Source: Diadophis punctatus similis
Taxonomy: Eukaryota > Chordata > Lepidosauria > Squamata > Dipsadidae
Direction: 5' to 3'
DNA: 64,000 bases
Assembly: GCA_023053685.1 (NCBI GenBank)
Contig: JALIGW010000003.1
Coordinates: 140,737,008 to 140,801,007 of the forward strand
Below the pieces are notes generated by a model. It searched no databases. It was not told the DNA's origin and saw only the letters and a list, made by a program, of their open reading frames with translations. How positions within the stretch are numbered: the stretch's first letter is position 1; each line of letters opens with the position of its first letter. The translations under genes and the position numbers were made by a program. Below are positions 22,240 to 34,850 of this stretch, one piece after another.

Positions 22240-24690
22240 TTGGCCCAAGTGAAACAGTTTGTACTGTTTCCATGCAACTCTATGATCCTGCTATTGTTTT
22301 CCTACACTTATTCTATTGTAATTATTATATAATTTACAAGAAATTATTTGGGGACTGGGGAGAAAAGTATTTTAAACATAGTCTGTGTAATTTTTCCTTA
22401 TTACCCTCTGAGTTAGAATAGTTTCTCTCCTGGTTGTATATTTAATATATGACATTTTGCGTTTACTCCCTTTACCTCTCCTTTCCCAAATCTGCAGTGT
22501 TGATATTTGGCAGAAGTACGGCAGCTAAGTTCTGTGAGGCAACGAACTGAAAATATTATTTTTAAAAGTTGGCTGTATGTACTGACATATTATCTGTCAA
22601 GTCGTTTCTAAAACTGGGCAACAGCACCGAAAACTCAAGCTGGTAATCCATCGCTTTGATGTGGAAACAAAGATAGAAGGCAGATACAGCACAAGGTGTT
22701 TTGCTTTTGAAGCAGCAAAATCAGAGTGCTGCTAGCAACTTTTCTTCAACTTATGAAAAAAATGCCCATTTGCTTAGAAATTGTGGCATTGTCTTTTCAA
22801 TAAAGCACTGAACTTCTAAGATTAAATGCATATCTTAATACAATTTTGCAAAGTAAGTTATTAACAAATCTCTTCTTCCATTCTATTCTTCCCTTCCATG
22901 CTCCTTCCTTTTTAAGTGTAATGGCTTTTGTAAATGTAACCAATTATATTCTTTATATATTGCATATGATACATTATTTTTATAACATCCTATGTTATTA
23001 AGTTAAACTAAGTTAAAGAAACTTTTTAAACTGAATCTTTGGTTTGTGTATCTGTCCAAGGCCTTCTTTTTTGGTAGTTTAATATAGAATATATCTATTT
23101 TCATAGGCATACAGTAATTTTTCGTATATTCTTCATCATATAATCCAAACTATAAGCTAAGCTAACTACTTACCATTGTGACTACCGCTGTTGTTGCAAT
23201 ATTCTCCACAGTCATTTTTGTTCAGTCATCCACTATCACTAAATGTATAATTTTAACTGTGATTTGTCACCTAAATCTTAGTAGTTAAGTTCACAACTTC
23301 AAATATAATACTAATCTGTGATACGATGCCAAAAATCTGGATTTACACAATACCAAGCTAGTTTCCTTAATATTTTTGTGAAAGATTGTGGTTATGTCTG
23401 CTTTTTTCCTATAGGCAGTTAGAGAGAGAAATTACAGTTTTAATCTTGGCCACTTTTTAATGGATCTTTGGCCAGATAATATTGCTGTTGTTAATTCTTC
23501 ATCATCTCATATCAAAAGGTCAAATCATTTCTAATATTCTATTCTATCTCAGAACCCTGAGAATTAATATAATTATTGGGGAGGGATTTATACTTTATTT
23601 CTGCCCCTGAAAAGATGCAACCATTGCTAGGCCTAATATTTCAACTCATCTAAACTATTTGCAAAGAATAAATTCTAAATCATTCACTTATCATAATGTA
23701 TGAACACTGAAGGCACATTCCAACAGTGTCAGGCTTCAAAAACCAAGACAGATAAGTAATTTCAAAACAATTTTCTTTTTTCTTTTTTCTTTTTGTTCCT
23801 CAGCTATAGACAGAAAACTTGCCATACTAAATCAAACTACTTGCATCATTAAAGATAGACTCTGAGAACTTCTAGGGAGGAGCTGTCTTGACAATCTAGA
23901 GCTTGTCCTACTAAACAAATTATCTAAACTTTGCTGTCTCTTGCTCAGCTGGAATGCAACCCCCCTCCACGAAATCTGGATTGCATGCCACCACAGTCAC
24001 AGAAAATTGCCCTTCCAATCATTATGCAATTGATTCCCATATATGTTTACCACAACCCTCACCCCACCAAAGAAATGAAGTATCTTTTGAAAAAAGTAAA
24101 TCCTAAATTGAACATACCTGCTACTTAATTTGGTTTTTGGAATTTAGGGGGGGCACATGCAAGAGGGATCCCCCTCCCCAGAGTTAGCATGCACTGGAAT
24201 TCCTTGAGGCTGTGTTGCAGCTCCTGGATGGCATGAACCCATCAGTATCAATGCAGACTTTCATATCACACTCATATCCCTGAATTCTTAATAACTGGCA
24301 AAGGGAAGGGCATAACACTATAGGTTTGTATTAATCTGACAGAAATATACAGTAAAATTGGAAGTTGCATGAGTAAATATATGTGCATCATTACAAGTGC
24401 AGAAATTATTATTATTATTTTCATTTTAATTGGCAGGGGTGGGTGGGTACTGTCAACAACATAGGAAGTCTCACCTAGAAGAGAAAATCTAAATGATGCC
24501 TTCCAAAAGCAAATTATAAAATTTTCAAACCAACGTTAAGCTGTAGCGATGCGACATTTTGATTATTCTGACTTCTTTTGGAAGACAAATTCTGTCAAAC
24601 ATAGTCCTTCCAGGAAATTCCTTGACTTTCTCCTTCAGAGGGAAAGAAATTCACAAGAGGATCAATTACCTTTGATCTGATATTGAACAT
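22240..24690. other. Unassigned AT-rich DNA
   Basis: A long stretch with no recognisable element or convincing exon. Confidence 0.4.
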
Positions 24691-25069
24691 GTCAGGCCCA
24701 AGCTCAGAGATGAGAGTGAGATCCAGTCAAGTCCAATCCTTTATCTGCTTACATCTAATAGACAGAATCTTGCCGAATGAAAGCCATAACTTTCTAAGCT
24801 ACTAAATATATTCTGAGAGATTCTAGGATGTTGTTACCCTAAAACTCTTCCCCCAGTCCTCATCCAGCTGAGGACTGCTCTTGATGTGGATCACGTTCTG
24901 GAAAAATTCTGACTTGGAAAACTCCTCCCCCTCTGCATTTTTTGGGCATTTTAGCTTGATGTGAGAACACCCTCTCCTCACTGGTCCCTGGTCTGTCATC
25001 TGCCGCCATTCCACTCTTGTCTGTAATCTATCAGAAGTGTTCAATTAGAATAGCCTGTTGTGCTAACAA
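24691..25069 (-). mobile_element. Candidate solo LTR
   Basis: The plus strand runs from TGTCAGGCCCAAGCTC to GTTGTGCTAACA, so the ends are TG...CA. On the minus strand the end reads ATAAAGGATTGGACTTGAC and GCTTGGGCCTGACA, similar to a polyadenylation signal followed by U5. Flanks GAACA and ACTAA do not match, so the borders or the call may be wrong. No second copy here. Confidence 0.3.
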
Positions 25070-25385
25070 CTAACTGAGGCAAATAATATTCTGTCATATT
25101 AAATGATATCTGAGAGCAGTTAATAATTCTTATGTATAAACTGATGATTGTGTGTGTGTATCTAGGATGTCGGAGAATTTATTTCCTTTCCCTCTTTTAA
25201 GTGAATCAGCTAATTTCCATATTAACTATGCAGACTGCAAAGAAGCAATCGTTTGGACCGCATGTTTCTCTGAACTTTGCAATGCTGTCTTGCCTCAAAA
25301 GAAGGATGGGAAAATGTTTTATGGGAATATGTATTTTTGTTGGGAAAAATCAGTACAAGTAAACACCTTTTTTTCTGTTCCCTTT

Positions 25386-25744
25386 AATGTAGAAAGAAGG
25401 CTATATGCCGATTGGCGGGACCACGGGGGAGAGCTTTCTCTGTGGGAGCCCCCTCTCTTTGGAACCAACTACCGCCGGAGATCCGGATTATCCCCACCCT
25501 ACTGGCTTTCCATAAAGCCGTTAAAACCTGGCTCTTCCGGCAGGCTTATAAATGATGGGAAATGCTTTTAATTTTTATATGTATTTTTAATTGTTTTTAT
25601 TGTTGTTTTTAAATCAATTGTTCATCTTTGTGTTGTACGCCACCCTGAGTCCCCAGGGAGATGGGCGGCCTATAAGATCAAATAAACAAACAAACAAACA
25701 AACAAACAAACAAACAAACAAACAAACAAACAAACAAACAAACA
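25386..25744 (+). mobile_element. L2-like LINE 3' end with (CAAA)n tail
   Basis: The coding remnant reads GESFLCGSPLFGTNYRRRS-like in shifted frames, then PYWLSIKPLKPGSSGRL, homologous to the LLAFRKALKTWLF end at 20 kb. The 3' UTR has CGCCACCCTGAGTCCCCAGG and GATGGGCGGCCTATAAGATC. It ends in about 15 CAAA units (25681-25744). 5'-truncated. Confidence 0.75.
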
Positions 25745-26835
25745 CTGAATGCATGTCAAATTCACACGTCCTGGAAACAGCACAAATGATTTACCCCATA
25801 CATATGCATTTACTATAGTGCATGTTTCGGTGTCATTTTTCCACTTTCTTCTTTTGAACTTCAAATTATCGTCATCGCCATCATTGTCGCCAATGATGGC
25901 CTATCATATTGTAATTGTTTGAAATGTGTGTAATCCTTCTTTTCCATGAAACTGGTGGTAGACGGGCCACACAAGTGGCACATTGTGATTGAAAGGGCCT
26001 CACTGGACATTGGATAGGGAAAGGTCAGAATCCACAAACAGAATACTATTGCCTTGTTGCAAATGAAATGAACCAATGCTTCCAGCACAGCTTTTGAAGC
26101 TCTATGGAGCTGGAAAAAGCTGACAGAACACCTGTTCTGTGAGTGATAAGAAAAAAAAAACCCAATGAATTCTACCTTGAGAGTTCATTAATTTATTATT
26201 TGGCATGATCATGAAACGTGACCCATCACCCTTGGCCCACAGTGAGAGAGAAGCTAGACTAATAGCAGTGATGTCTGAGATAATCTTCAAATGTGTTTTA
26301 CTCTGAGCATTTCTCTTTCTCCCTATAAAAATATAGAATTTACTAATGCATTTTAGCTACCCTTGTAAATGATTTCTTTTCCATGCTGGCAATGAGATGA
26401 TATAATACTTAAGATGGACTTTTGCTAAAGTCCTTCTTCTGATCCTTGATTTTTAAAAAAATGTATTGTTAGCATTTGTGTAAATAATTTATTCATTGCT
26501 AGGAATTAACAGGATTAAATGTATTGGTGGAATCAGACAAATATTTATATTATTCATGTGATGAGCCTAATTATAACATGCAGTATCATTTAAAGGAATG
26601 CTTTGGCTAGGACCAAGATAATTCCATTCACTGTGTCCACAAGAATTGCTCTGCTTTGAATGAATTAAAATAATAATAATAATCCAGAAGTGTGATCCCA
26701 ATGGTTGGTTGTGTGAAATTACTAACCTCATCAACCTAGAAAGCTCCATGGGTGGGAAAAAATTGGAAAAGTAAAAGAGAAATATGAAGCTCTTAGATCA
26801 GTCTTATTTTTGCTGAGCTGGTTAGGATTTCAATT
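25745..26835. other. Unassigned DNA
   Basis: Nothing recognised. A short (AAT) run lies at about 26668-26684. Confidence 0.4.
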
Positions 26836-26836
26836 C

Positions 26837-26839
26837 TAT

Positions 26840-26930
<91 letters not shown>

Positions 26931-27362
26931 GTCAAACAAGATAACAGGTATAAGTATAAACATGAACATGAGTACATGAGATGAGTACAAATAAATGGGG
27001 ACAGTAGGACAGGGACGGTAAGCACGCTGCTGTGCTTATGCACGCCCCCTTACAGACCTCTTAGGAATGGGGTGAGGTCCACCATAGACAGTTTAAGGTT
27101 AAAGCTATGGGGGTTTGAGGAAATAACAATGGAGTCAGGTAGAGTATTCCAGGCATTGACCACTCTGTTGCTGAAGTTGTATTTTCTGCAATCGAGTTTG
27201 GAGCGGTTAAACCTTGAGTTAACCTTGAGTTTGTATCTATTGTTTCCCCGTGTATTATTGCGGTTGAAGCTGAAGTAGTCGTTGACAGGTAGGACGTTGT
27301 AGCAGACAAGTTTGTGTACTATGCTTAGGTCAGACCTACGAAGTCTTAGGTCAGACCTCTGC
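26837..27362 (-). mobile_element. CR1-superfamily LINE 3' end with (TTTA)n tail
   Basis: From the left: about 23 TTTA units (26837-26930), then a 3' UTR with GGGGACAGTAGGACAGGGAC and TTATGCACGCCCCCTTACAG, then the ORF2 C-terminus on the minus strand. That shows NRSKLDCRKYNFSNRVVNAW, LPDSIV and DLTPFLRGL at the stop. It is the same family as 21.0-22.2, 30.2 and 53.1 kb. It ends at about 27362 where homology is lost. Confidence 0.85.
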
Positions 27363-27411
27363 ACTAGGAAGCTGAAAGAGCAGATAATTTCATATTCTGG
27401 GAGAGAAGACG

Positions 27412-27748
27412 TGTTAGGATGAGAATAAAATCTCATAGAGGCGATGTTGGATCTTTACTTGGAATCCAGACAGTTAGAAATAAAACCGAGGTTAAATGTC
27501 TAATAGAAAATATTTATTTCAGTACAAAAATAATAAATTCTGAATAATTACATCTTTGTTAAGAAACACGACCGTTCAGGTCAAGAGCCAAGGCAGACGT
27601 GAGTAATGGTGGATTAGGAATGTAGACATGTGCAAACATCATATCATGTGTTCTGCTTGTATTGGGAAGTACCATCATATTTAGGATAGGGGTGCATCTC
27701 TGAAAGACCCTGCATAGACTCACAACTGATAATATTCACATTGTGACA
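27412..27748 (-). mobile_element. Solo LTR, 337 bp, family member 1
   Basis: It begins TGTTAGGATG and ends TTGTGACA (TG...CA). The 5-bp duplication AGACG is identical on both sides (27407-27411 and 27749-27753). It aligns over its whole length with 40459-40784. Shared blocks include CATAGAGGCGATGTTG, GTCTAATAGAAAATATTTAT and AGGATAGGGGTGCATC. A 5-bp duplication fits Ty3/Gypsy or some endogenous retroviruses. Orientation is a guess from an AAATAAATATTTTC signal on the minus strand. There are no internal genes. Confidence 0.85.
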
Positions 27749-27753
27749 AGACG

Positions 27754-30130
27754 GGTGGACAATTTATTGCAAACAATACCCTATAATCGTGAAATAATCT
27801 AAACTAATCTTACTTAATGTCATTTTTGCAGAAGTAATAACTCTAATCATTTAAATTAATATATTTATACTTTTAAGTTCTACCTGACCTTTCTAAACTA
27901 ATCCAGGGGCACTCAAAGTAGGTAACAAGCAAGAAATAAAAGACTAGGCTAGGCTAGACTAAATAAAGCCAAGATCAAAAACCTATTATTTGTATTGTAA
28001 TTGTAATTATATGTATAATAACATAAATGTTAAGAGAATTGTTTAGTTAAGAGAATAACTAAATATTTTTTGAAAGGATGTTTTTTTCATACTGATAATA
28101 AAATCAATATTAAAATACTATATAAAACATACAGATGGTTATGATATCTCAGGCATCACGACTGTTGTATATGTATCTGGATGTTTCCTATAGAAATATC
28201 CAGATCCATATACAACAATTTTGAAGCCAATATGCAAGTTCACAAGGATATGTTTACAGTTTTTAAGTTCTCTTTCTAAAAAAATACAGTCTAGTATAGA
28301 ATGTTCTTAAAAGTTTATGGAACTCATAATCAGCAGATATTATGAACCTTTCAAGGAATAGCTGATGAATCATGCTATTGTATATAAATTAATCAAGCCT
28401 TGTCAAAACAGTCTCTACCAGAATTACTTCATTGACTAATGTCCAAATCTGCACGACCCAATGCTGACATTAGTGGAACTCTAATTATATTGTAATTTTA
28501 CAGCCCTATTTAAAAAGCATGACTTATATTGGCGTAATTGGTTTCACTTAACATGAAATCTGTTGGCATTATTTCATCTCATAAAACAGAACAGGAAGGC
28601 CTAAGGCATTATATTTGCTGATTTGTATATTTTATCTTTCTCTCTCATACCCCACCATGCTTGCAACATCTTCCTATCAAAGTTTTGACACTATGTCTCT
28701 TCAGAGGAATAAAACCATCTTCTTGTTATTGACTATTTTCTCTCAGAATGTCATGCCTTGGCTCCTTGTTTTCTTTACAGAAGCAATAGGGCAACAAAGC
28801 AGAAGGCCAGGCATAACAAGGAAGGTAGGAAGAACAGTTTATGAGGAACATTGAAATAGGAAAAATAGAGTACAAAAAATTTGAGAGAGTTGGTCCTTGG
28901 CTAAATCTTTACAGATTTACTCAACATATAGTTTCTTTCAGATTTAATCTAAAGCAAAATCTTCAGCACAATAAAGCTGCAGGTTCAACCATTGAGCTTT
29001 GGCACCTGCCCCATCGCAATTTCAAATATTTTCCAAGAATCTTTCTGGTATGTTGTGAACCAAAGCACTTTTGTCCAATATCATCTTTATTTCCAAGACT
29101 ATCTATTGCCTCTGCATGGGCTAACCAGGTCTTTAGGCGGGTTGTTTCCCATTATTTTTTTTAGAAGACTTACTGGTACTCATAATGGCAGCTATTTGAG
29201 AACAGCAAGCTTCCATAGTGGCCAGAGTTTTAAGTCTATCATCCTGCCCCAAATTGGAAGTTCCATTTTAAGCAGAATTTTAACAAAAGTTACATTTCAA
29301 AGAAAGTAAAGATATTTTAATACAATTAAAAGTTTTTCTGAGTCATTTTGCATATCCCTATACTTGGATGTTCTCTAGATACCTGATTGTCCTAAATGCA
29401 AGGCTCCTACCATCAGGTAGAATGAGAGTGCCAGAAGCCCATCTTCCATCCCTTGGGGAAAAACACACCTTCAAGGGGTGGTGGTGGACTTAAGTCTCTT
29501 ACAGAGGTGTAGAGACTCCAAACTGATGATGTGTTTGACCCCGCCCTCAGGCTCAGCCTGGTCATCTCCTACACTTGTTCCTGTCATTGTTTGTGGGGGT
29601 GTTGCTTTCTCCTTGATAGTTCCTTATGTCAGTTTACAAAATTATAGATTGCATATGGAATCAACATTTTCTACTTCATTTTCTTTTACAATTTATGTAG
29701 TTCTGAGTAATAGTAACAGTAATCTTGCATCATGGCTAAAGAACTTCTTTGGAGAATATGTTTTGTCATCAAAATATATTTTATATTTTCCATATTCTGT
29801 ATTTCTGTGCTGAACCGATCACTTTTTATTGGCTTTCTCCTTCTTCCTATTTTCTTGATTGCCATGATTTTTATCCGATTTTTATAAGGCAGTGTACTTC
29901 ACAAATAGTGCTTAGACATGCAAATTCCCCAAGGTGTTTAGTTCATCTGTCATGTTTGTTTCAGATATTTTTCTTGGAAGAGTTTACGTGTCTTGAGAAT
30001 CCACTATTTTTTATTGTATTGCATGTCTTCTCAAGGTAGCTAGCAAGCAAGCTGGTGGCGATGTTTGGTTCATAATTAATAACATATATACTGTATGATC
30101 TGAATTAAGTTCTCTTTCTTGCTGGAACTA
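27754..30130. other. Unassigned AT-rich DNA
   Basis: No element recognised. The frames around 28.8-29.3 kb and 29.5-30.0 kb have no domain that I can name and no splice-site context that stands out. Confidence 0.4.
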
Positions 30131-30132
30131 TC

Positions 30133-30134
30133 TG

Positions 30135-30233
<99 letters not shown>

Positions 30234-30905
30234 TTTCTCAACAAGTGCAAGGAAACAGGACACATGAAAAAATGGCACAAATAAATGGATATAAAGAAGC
30301 AAAACATAGCCATAAACACATAAAACGAGTACATACAAATGGGTACAGTAGGACAAGGATGGTAGGCACATTGGTGCGCTTATGCACGCCCCCATAGGGA
30401 CCTCTTAAGAAACGAGTAAGGGCCACGGTAGACAATTTAACGTAAAAGGTATGGGAATTAGAGAAACTAACAACAGGATCAGGTAAAGTAAGTGTTCCAG
30501 ACATTTACTACTCTATTGCAGAAGTCATATTTTCTGCAGTCAAGATTAGAGCGGAATGCATTTAGTTTGTATCTATTGATAGCCCTAGTGTTATTGCGGT
30601 TGAAATTAAAGTAGTCGTTAACAGGTAGGACATTAAGGTAGATGATCTTGTGTACTAAGCTTAGGTTGGAACATAGTCGGCGTAGTTCGAGGTTATCCAG
30701 CCCTAAAATTTCAAGTCTACTGGAATAAGGAATTTTATTGCGAGCAGAGGAGTTGAGTACTCTTCTTGTAAAATACCTCTGGACCCTCTCTAATGTATTA
30801 ATGTCCGAAATACAGTGTGGGTTCCAGGCAGGTGAGCAGTATTCAAGGATGTATGTGTATGGGTGTTTGCTTGTTCAATTACAGCTTTTCTCAGAATTGT
30901 ATAGC
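30133..30905 (-). mobile_element. CR1-superfamily LINE 3' end with (TTTA)n tail
   Basis: About 26 TTTA units (30133-30236) precede the 3' UTR (CAGTAGGACAAGGATGGTAG, TTATGCACGCCCCC). The minus-strand ORF2 end follows, with DPVVSFSNSHTFYVKLSTVA and TRFLRG. It continues through the RNKIPYSSRLEIL-type block to about 30905. This is the longest copy of the family here, with several frameshifts. Confidence 0.8.
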
Positions 30906-32014
30906 AGCTGTAGAAGGCAACTGCATGATCCAGGAAAGACATGGCTACTTTAAAGATTTGCTAGTGGATCTTATATTTGTGCCCTTGCATACTCCAAAGC
31001 ACTTTTTTGTCTATGAATCCAAAGCCCTGTGCAACTCTTAGATGAAACAGCAACAACAACAATAGGGAGATCACTTTGAAGAAAAGATTGAAAATGTATA
31101 AATAAGTTATAGTTATGTCTGCTTTTCCATTTGCGTAGCTCATGCATTCTTACATATAAATTAAATAATTCAGTAATACAAATGCAGAACAGTAATACAT
31201 TACTTTATCCATTACTTCTATATGTCTGCTTTCCAATTTGCCTTTTGTAACTCTTTATGATGCTTGTGCAGCATGTTTCTCTTTCAGTGCCTTGTTCTCA
31301 GATGCAAATAATTACAATAAAATTTAAAATGTGATCTAAAAGCGATATTTTTTTCCTATTAAAAGTCTGAATCTAGACAACGTGTTAATGTCTAAAACAG
31401 CAGATGTCTGTGGCTGCAGTTCTTCATCTGATGGGATTAGGTAGCAACATGATTCTAAATTAACACACGTTTCACATTTTTAAGAAACTCCATCTACAAG
31501 AAAGTATATTGGTGAATGGATTTCAGGATGCTTCTACATTAATTGTTTTGTATATTTAGTTTTTCTGGGGTATCATCCTGAGGTTGTCAGGAAAACACAT
31601 TTCTCCTACATACTCTTCATTCAAATGTATTTTGCATTTTTTAAATGTTTCTGCAGAGTTCAGAAGATCTACTTTAAATAAAAACAAAATAGACCAGCTG
31701 TACCATCTCCCCATCACTTTTTACTTAGAAATTCGCTCTGCTGCCACAACACATTTAATTGGGAAAGTGGGGAATTGTTTGCTGAAGAAATATCAAAAGG
31801 GAACCAATTAACCTGGTTATCTAACCTGAGAGAGTTAGAATTAGCTCTGAACAGACTTGGGTCATTTCTTCACTAGTGACTTATAGCATTTGGGTAATGA
31901 TTGGGTCACCCAATAATTACTGAAATGCTATAAAGCTTGTTCCCATAACTATTATTTTGGCACAATGATAGTTCAGTAACTCTAAAAGACATTTTATGAC
32001 CCTAATGAACAAGT
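30906..32014. other. Unassigned AT-rich DNA
   Basis: Nothing recognised. Confidence 0.35.
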
Positions 32015-32022
32015 GTCTATAG

Positions 32023-32401
32023 CAGGGGTCCTCAAACTTTTTAAATGAGGGGCCAATTCAGGGTCCCTCAGGCTGTTGGGGGGGGCGGACTGGCTGGGTG
32101 GGTGTGGCTAGGTGGTCACGTGACTAGGTGGGTGTGGCCAATTTAACAGTCCATTAAACAATGCACACAAATTAAACTTTCATTTGTTTTGCTCCTGGGG
32201 ATGTTTTATTTGCTTTTGTTTGCATGTTGCTCTTTTGGTTTACTTTTCTTTTTACTAGATCGTTTTTTCAGTTGTTTAGGAGTCTAGTGGTCCACTTCAG
32301 GAAACTCAGTTTTGTAGCAATTCTTCTCAGCCCCAAGGAGCTTGAGAAATATATCTCTCTCTGTTTCTGTCTCTGTCTCTGTCTCTGTCTCTGTCTCTGT
32401 C

Positions 32402-32454
<53 letters not shown>

Positions 32455-32469
32455 GTCTCTGTCTCTGTC

Positions 32470-32534
<65 letters not shown>

Positions 32535-32947
32535 ATCTATCTTCTAGAGGTGGGGGAGGTGAAAATGGGCCATTTTTGCCATTTTCTGGCCTCCTGGGGC
32601 ATCTGTGTTCCCCATTTTACACTTCCCATGCCTCCAGAAGCATTCTGCAGGCCAAAAACGGCCCAGTTTTTGGCCAAAAATGGGCTGTTTTCGCCAGTTT
32701 TTTGTCTGCCTGGGGCATCTGTGCACCCTGTTTTTCACCTCCCCCGCCTCCAGAACGTCTCTGCAGGCCAAAATTGTTGGCCTTACCTTTCAGTTTCAGC
32801 CCGCGGGGCTCGCGAAGATAAGCTCTGCACTCGGCCGAAGGGTAGGCGGGGCAATGTGGGTGGGGCAGCCTCATGGTCCTGCGCGGGCCGGATTAATGGC
32901 TTTGGCAGGCTGCATGTGGCCCCCGGGCCTTAGTTTGAGGACCCATG
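32023..32947. mobile_element. hAT-type element, 925 bp, non-autonomous
   Basis: Ends CAGGGGTCCTCAAACTT and GTTTGAGGACCCATG are inverted, and the 8-bp duplication GTCTATAG is perfect (32015-32022 and 32948-32955). The interior holds a long pyrimidine microsatellite (32350-32530) and GC-rich repeats with GCATCTGTG and CTGCAGGCCAAAA. No transposase is visible. It is the longest hAT-type element in the window. Confidence 0.9.
32350..32530 (+). repeat. Compound (TCTCTG)(TCTG)(TC) microsatellite
   Basis: Successive blocks of CTCTGT, CTGT and CT units, inside the hAT-type element. A similar compound tract occurs at 49264-49378, directly downstream of another hAT-type MITE. Confidence 0.9.
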
Positions 32948-33114
32948 GTCTATAGACTTGCATAGGGTTAACCAAGCTTTACCTCGTCAGTAGATATAGC
33001 TTTCTTCCTACAGAGATTACCTTATTAGAGACAGCAAAGAAATAATACATTCACACATAACAGTGACAAAAAGAGGTGCAAAGTACCTGCATGCTATCAT
33101 AGCCACTTGCATCT

Positions 33115-33385
33115 TCTACTATAAAATTCAAAATTTGAATGGGGCCTACCCTGCTAGTATTTCAAAGAGCCTTAAAGACCCGTCTCTTCATTCAGGCCTT
33201 TGGAGAGAATGATTGATATCCCTTTTTTACGTTTGGTTCCACTCTGGGTTTGTTTATTTATTTATTTATTTATTGATTTATTTATTGCTATCATTATTCT
33301 TTTGTCTTTTGCTTATTTTTGTTTTCATGTTGCTCCTTGTTTTCAAAAGTGCCTAGAAGCATTAGGAGTTGGGTAGCATATATAA
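33115..33385 (+). mobile_element. Possible L2-like LINE 3' tail
   Basis: A reading such as FQRALKTRLFIQAFGEND near 33170-33210 resembles the L2-like C-terminus. A TTTATTTA run at 33250-33290 follows. The match is short and the copy is old. Confidence 0.35.
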
Positions 33386-33387
33386 TA

Positions 33388-33868
33388 TATTATTATAATT
33401 CATTGCACAGTCAGCCAGATGTTCAGACTGGATTTGTCATTTTTGTCTCCCTATCAAGTCCTTTCAAAGGATCTGGGATAGGCAGATCTGGATGTTTGAT
33501 GGTATTACAGATATTGTCGCAGGATGTAAGCTTTTCTGGATAAAGCTGCCTTTTGCAATTGACTGGTGGTGAATTTGTCAATGCCGAAGGTGTTCAAGTG
33601 GTGCTCCAGTTGTTTTGGGGGATTGCATCCAAGTCACCTGTTATTATTGGTACTACATTTGCTTGCTTTTGCCACAGTTATTCTATTTCTACTTGCAGGT
33701 CTTTGCATTTTGTTATCTTCTCCTGTTCTTGCTCTTCTCTTATGCTGTTTGTGGGTATTGCCACACCCACTATCCAGACTTGTTTGTCTTTCTTATCAAC
33801 AGTTGCTAAGTCTGGGGTGTTATGTGGCAGGTGCTTGTCTGTTTGAATTCTAAACCCCCTACAGCTAT
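33388..33868 (-). mobile_element. R4/Dong-type LINE 3' end, inverted
   Basis: On the minus strand it opens with RIQTDKHLPHNTPDLATVDK, the endonuclease region with its PD pair. It then shows VAIPTNSIREEQEQEKITKC and a shifted VVPIITGDLDAIP-type end, aligned with the R4 copy at 7.2-7.5 kb. The 3' UTR (CTTTATCCAGAAAAGCTTAC, CATCAAACATCCAGATCTGC) differs from the other R4 copies. It finishes in TTATAATAATATATTA, again AAT-rich. This suggests a second R4 subfamily. Confidence 0.7.
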
Positions 33869-34760
33869 TATGTCTGTGTTTTTGAAAGGAATCAAGCAGA
33901 GGTATTTTGAAGGGAAAAAAACATAAGTAGCCTAAAGTTTTGGAACTATTCATAACGTTTAATGTGTTGGAAAAAATTCAAACAGGATTGATTCACCTCA
34001 TTTTAAGGTACAATTAGCGTGCTTATTAAAGAACAATTTTCCCTACAATAACTTCTTTTTGTCCAGAGCGCCAGCTATTTTTGTGATGGGTCTATGAGCT
34101 TAGATGCCAAATCAGTGTCAATTTTGACTGCATATAGAAGTACTTGGGATAACTGGACAATTGCAACAAAACTTGATCAACTTGCAATGAGGTTTCCCAA
34201 TAATTCTTTGCTTTGAGGACCTTACTTGCCAATGAAGACTGTTCCCACTTCTCGTGAATGTATAACCTCCAGTCCCTCCTTTCTCAAGGAGCAGACAGCA
34301 ATATATCTTAATCAACTTTAGGTCCGGTCCTGACATTGTCACAGTCTAATAAAGTTTTCCCCCTTGGAACTAATTTCTTTTGCTCAACTGTTCCCTTAAA
34401 TGGAGACTGGGCTAAAATTGTCACAAAGACAATACCTTTAGTCCTTCTGAGGAAAACTCAGCCAATGGTAGAAAAAGTGGTTTCGATGATTTACATTTTC
34501 ATCACTGCAGTTATTGAGAACAGTTTTCCAAGGCATCATACAGCCTATGAAAAAAAGGAAAGAAATTCAATAAAAATTGCTACATTAAACAGGTCTCTTA
34601 TTAGTTAGGTAAAAAATAAGATTACAGATCTTTCAGGCTTTTAAGCATCATTAGATATCATTAGGCTTGTATTTTAGTGCTTACATAATGAAGGATTTCT
34701 AACCACTTTTGCCTTACTGAGATACATAACTGAATATTCAGGAAGACATTTGAAATTTAG

Positions 34761-34850
34761 AATAGAATAATAACAGAGTTGGAAGGGACCTTGGAGGTCT
34801 TCTAGTCCAACCCCCTGCTTAGGCAGGAAACCCTACACCACTTCAGACAA
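34761..34850 (-). mobile_element. CR1 LINE 3' tail
   Basis: The minus strand reads CTGCCTAAGCAGGGGGTTGG, CTAGAAGACCTCCAAGGTCC and CTTCCAACTCTGTTATTATT, the conserved CR1 terminus. Only about 90 bp remain. Confidence 0.9.

Noticed and set aside
28841..29309. Two overlapping plus-strand frames of about 105 codons
   Set aside because: No motif, no splice context and ordinary AT-rich composition. I cannot support a gene.
32342..32821. Long open frame rich in Ser-Val-Ser-Leu
   Set aside because: It is the translation of a pyrimidine microsatellite inside a hAT-type element.
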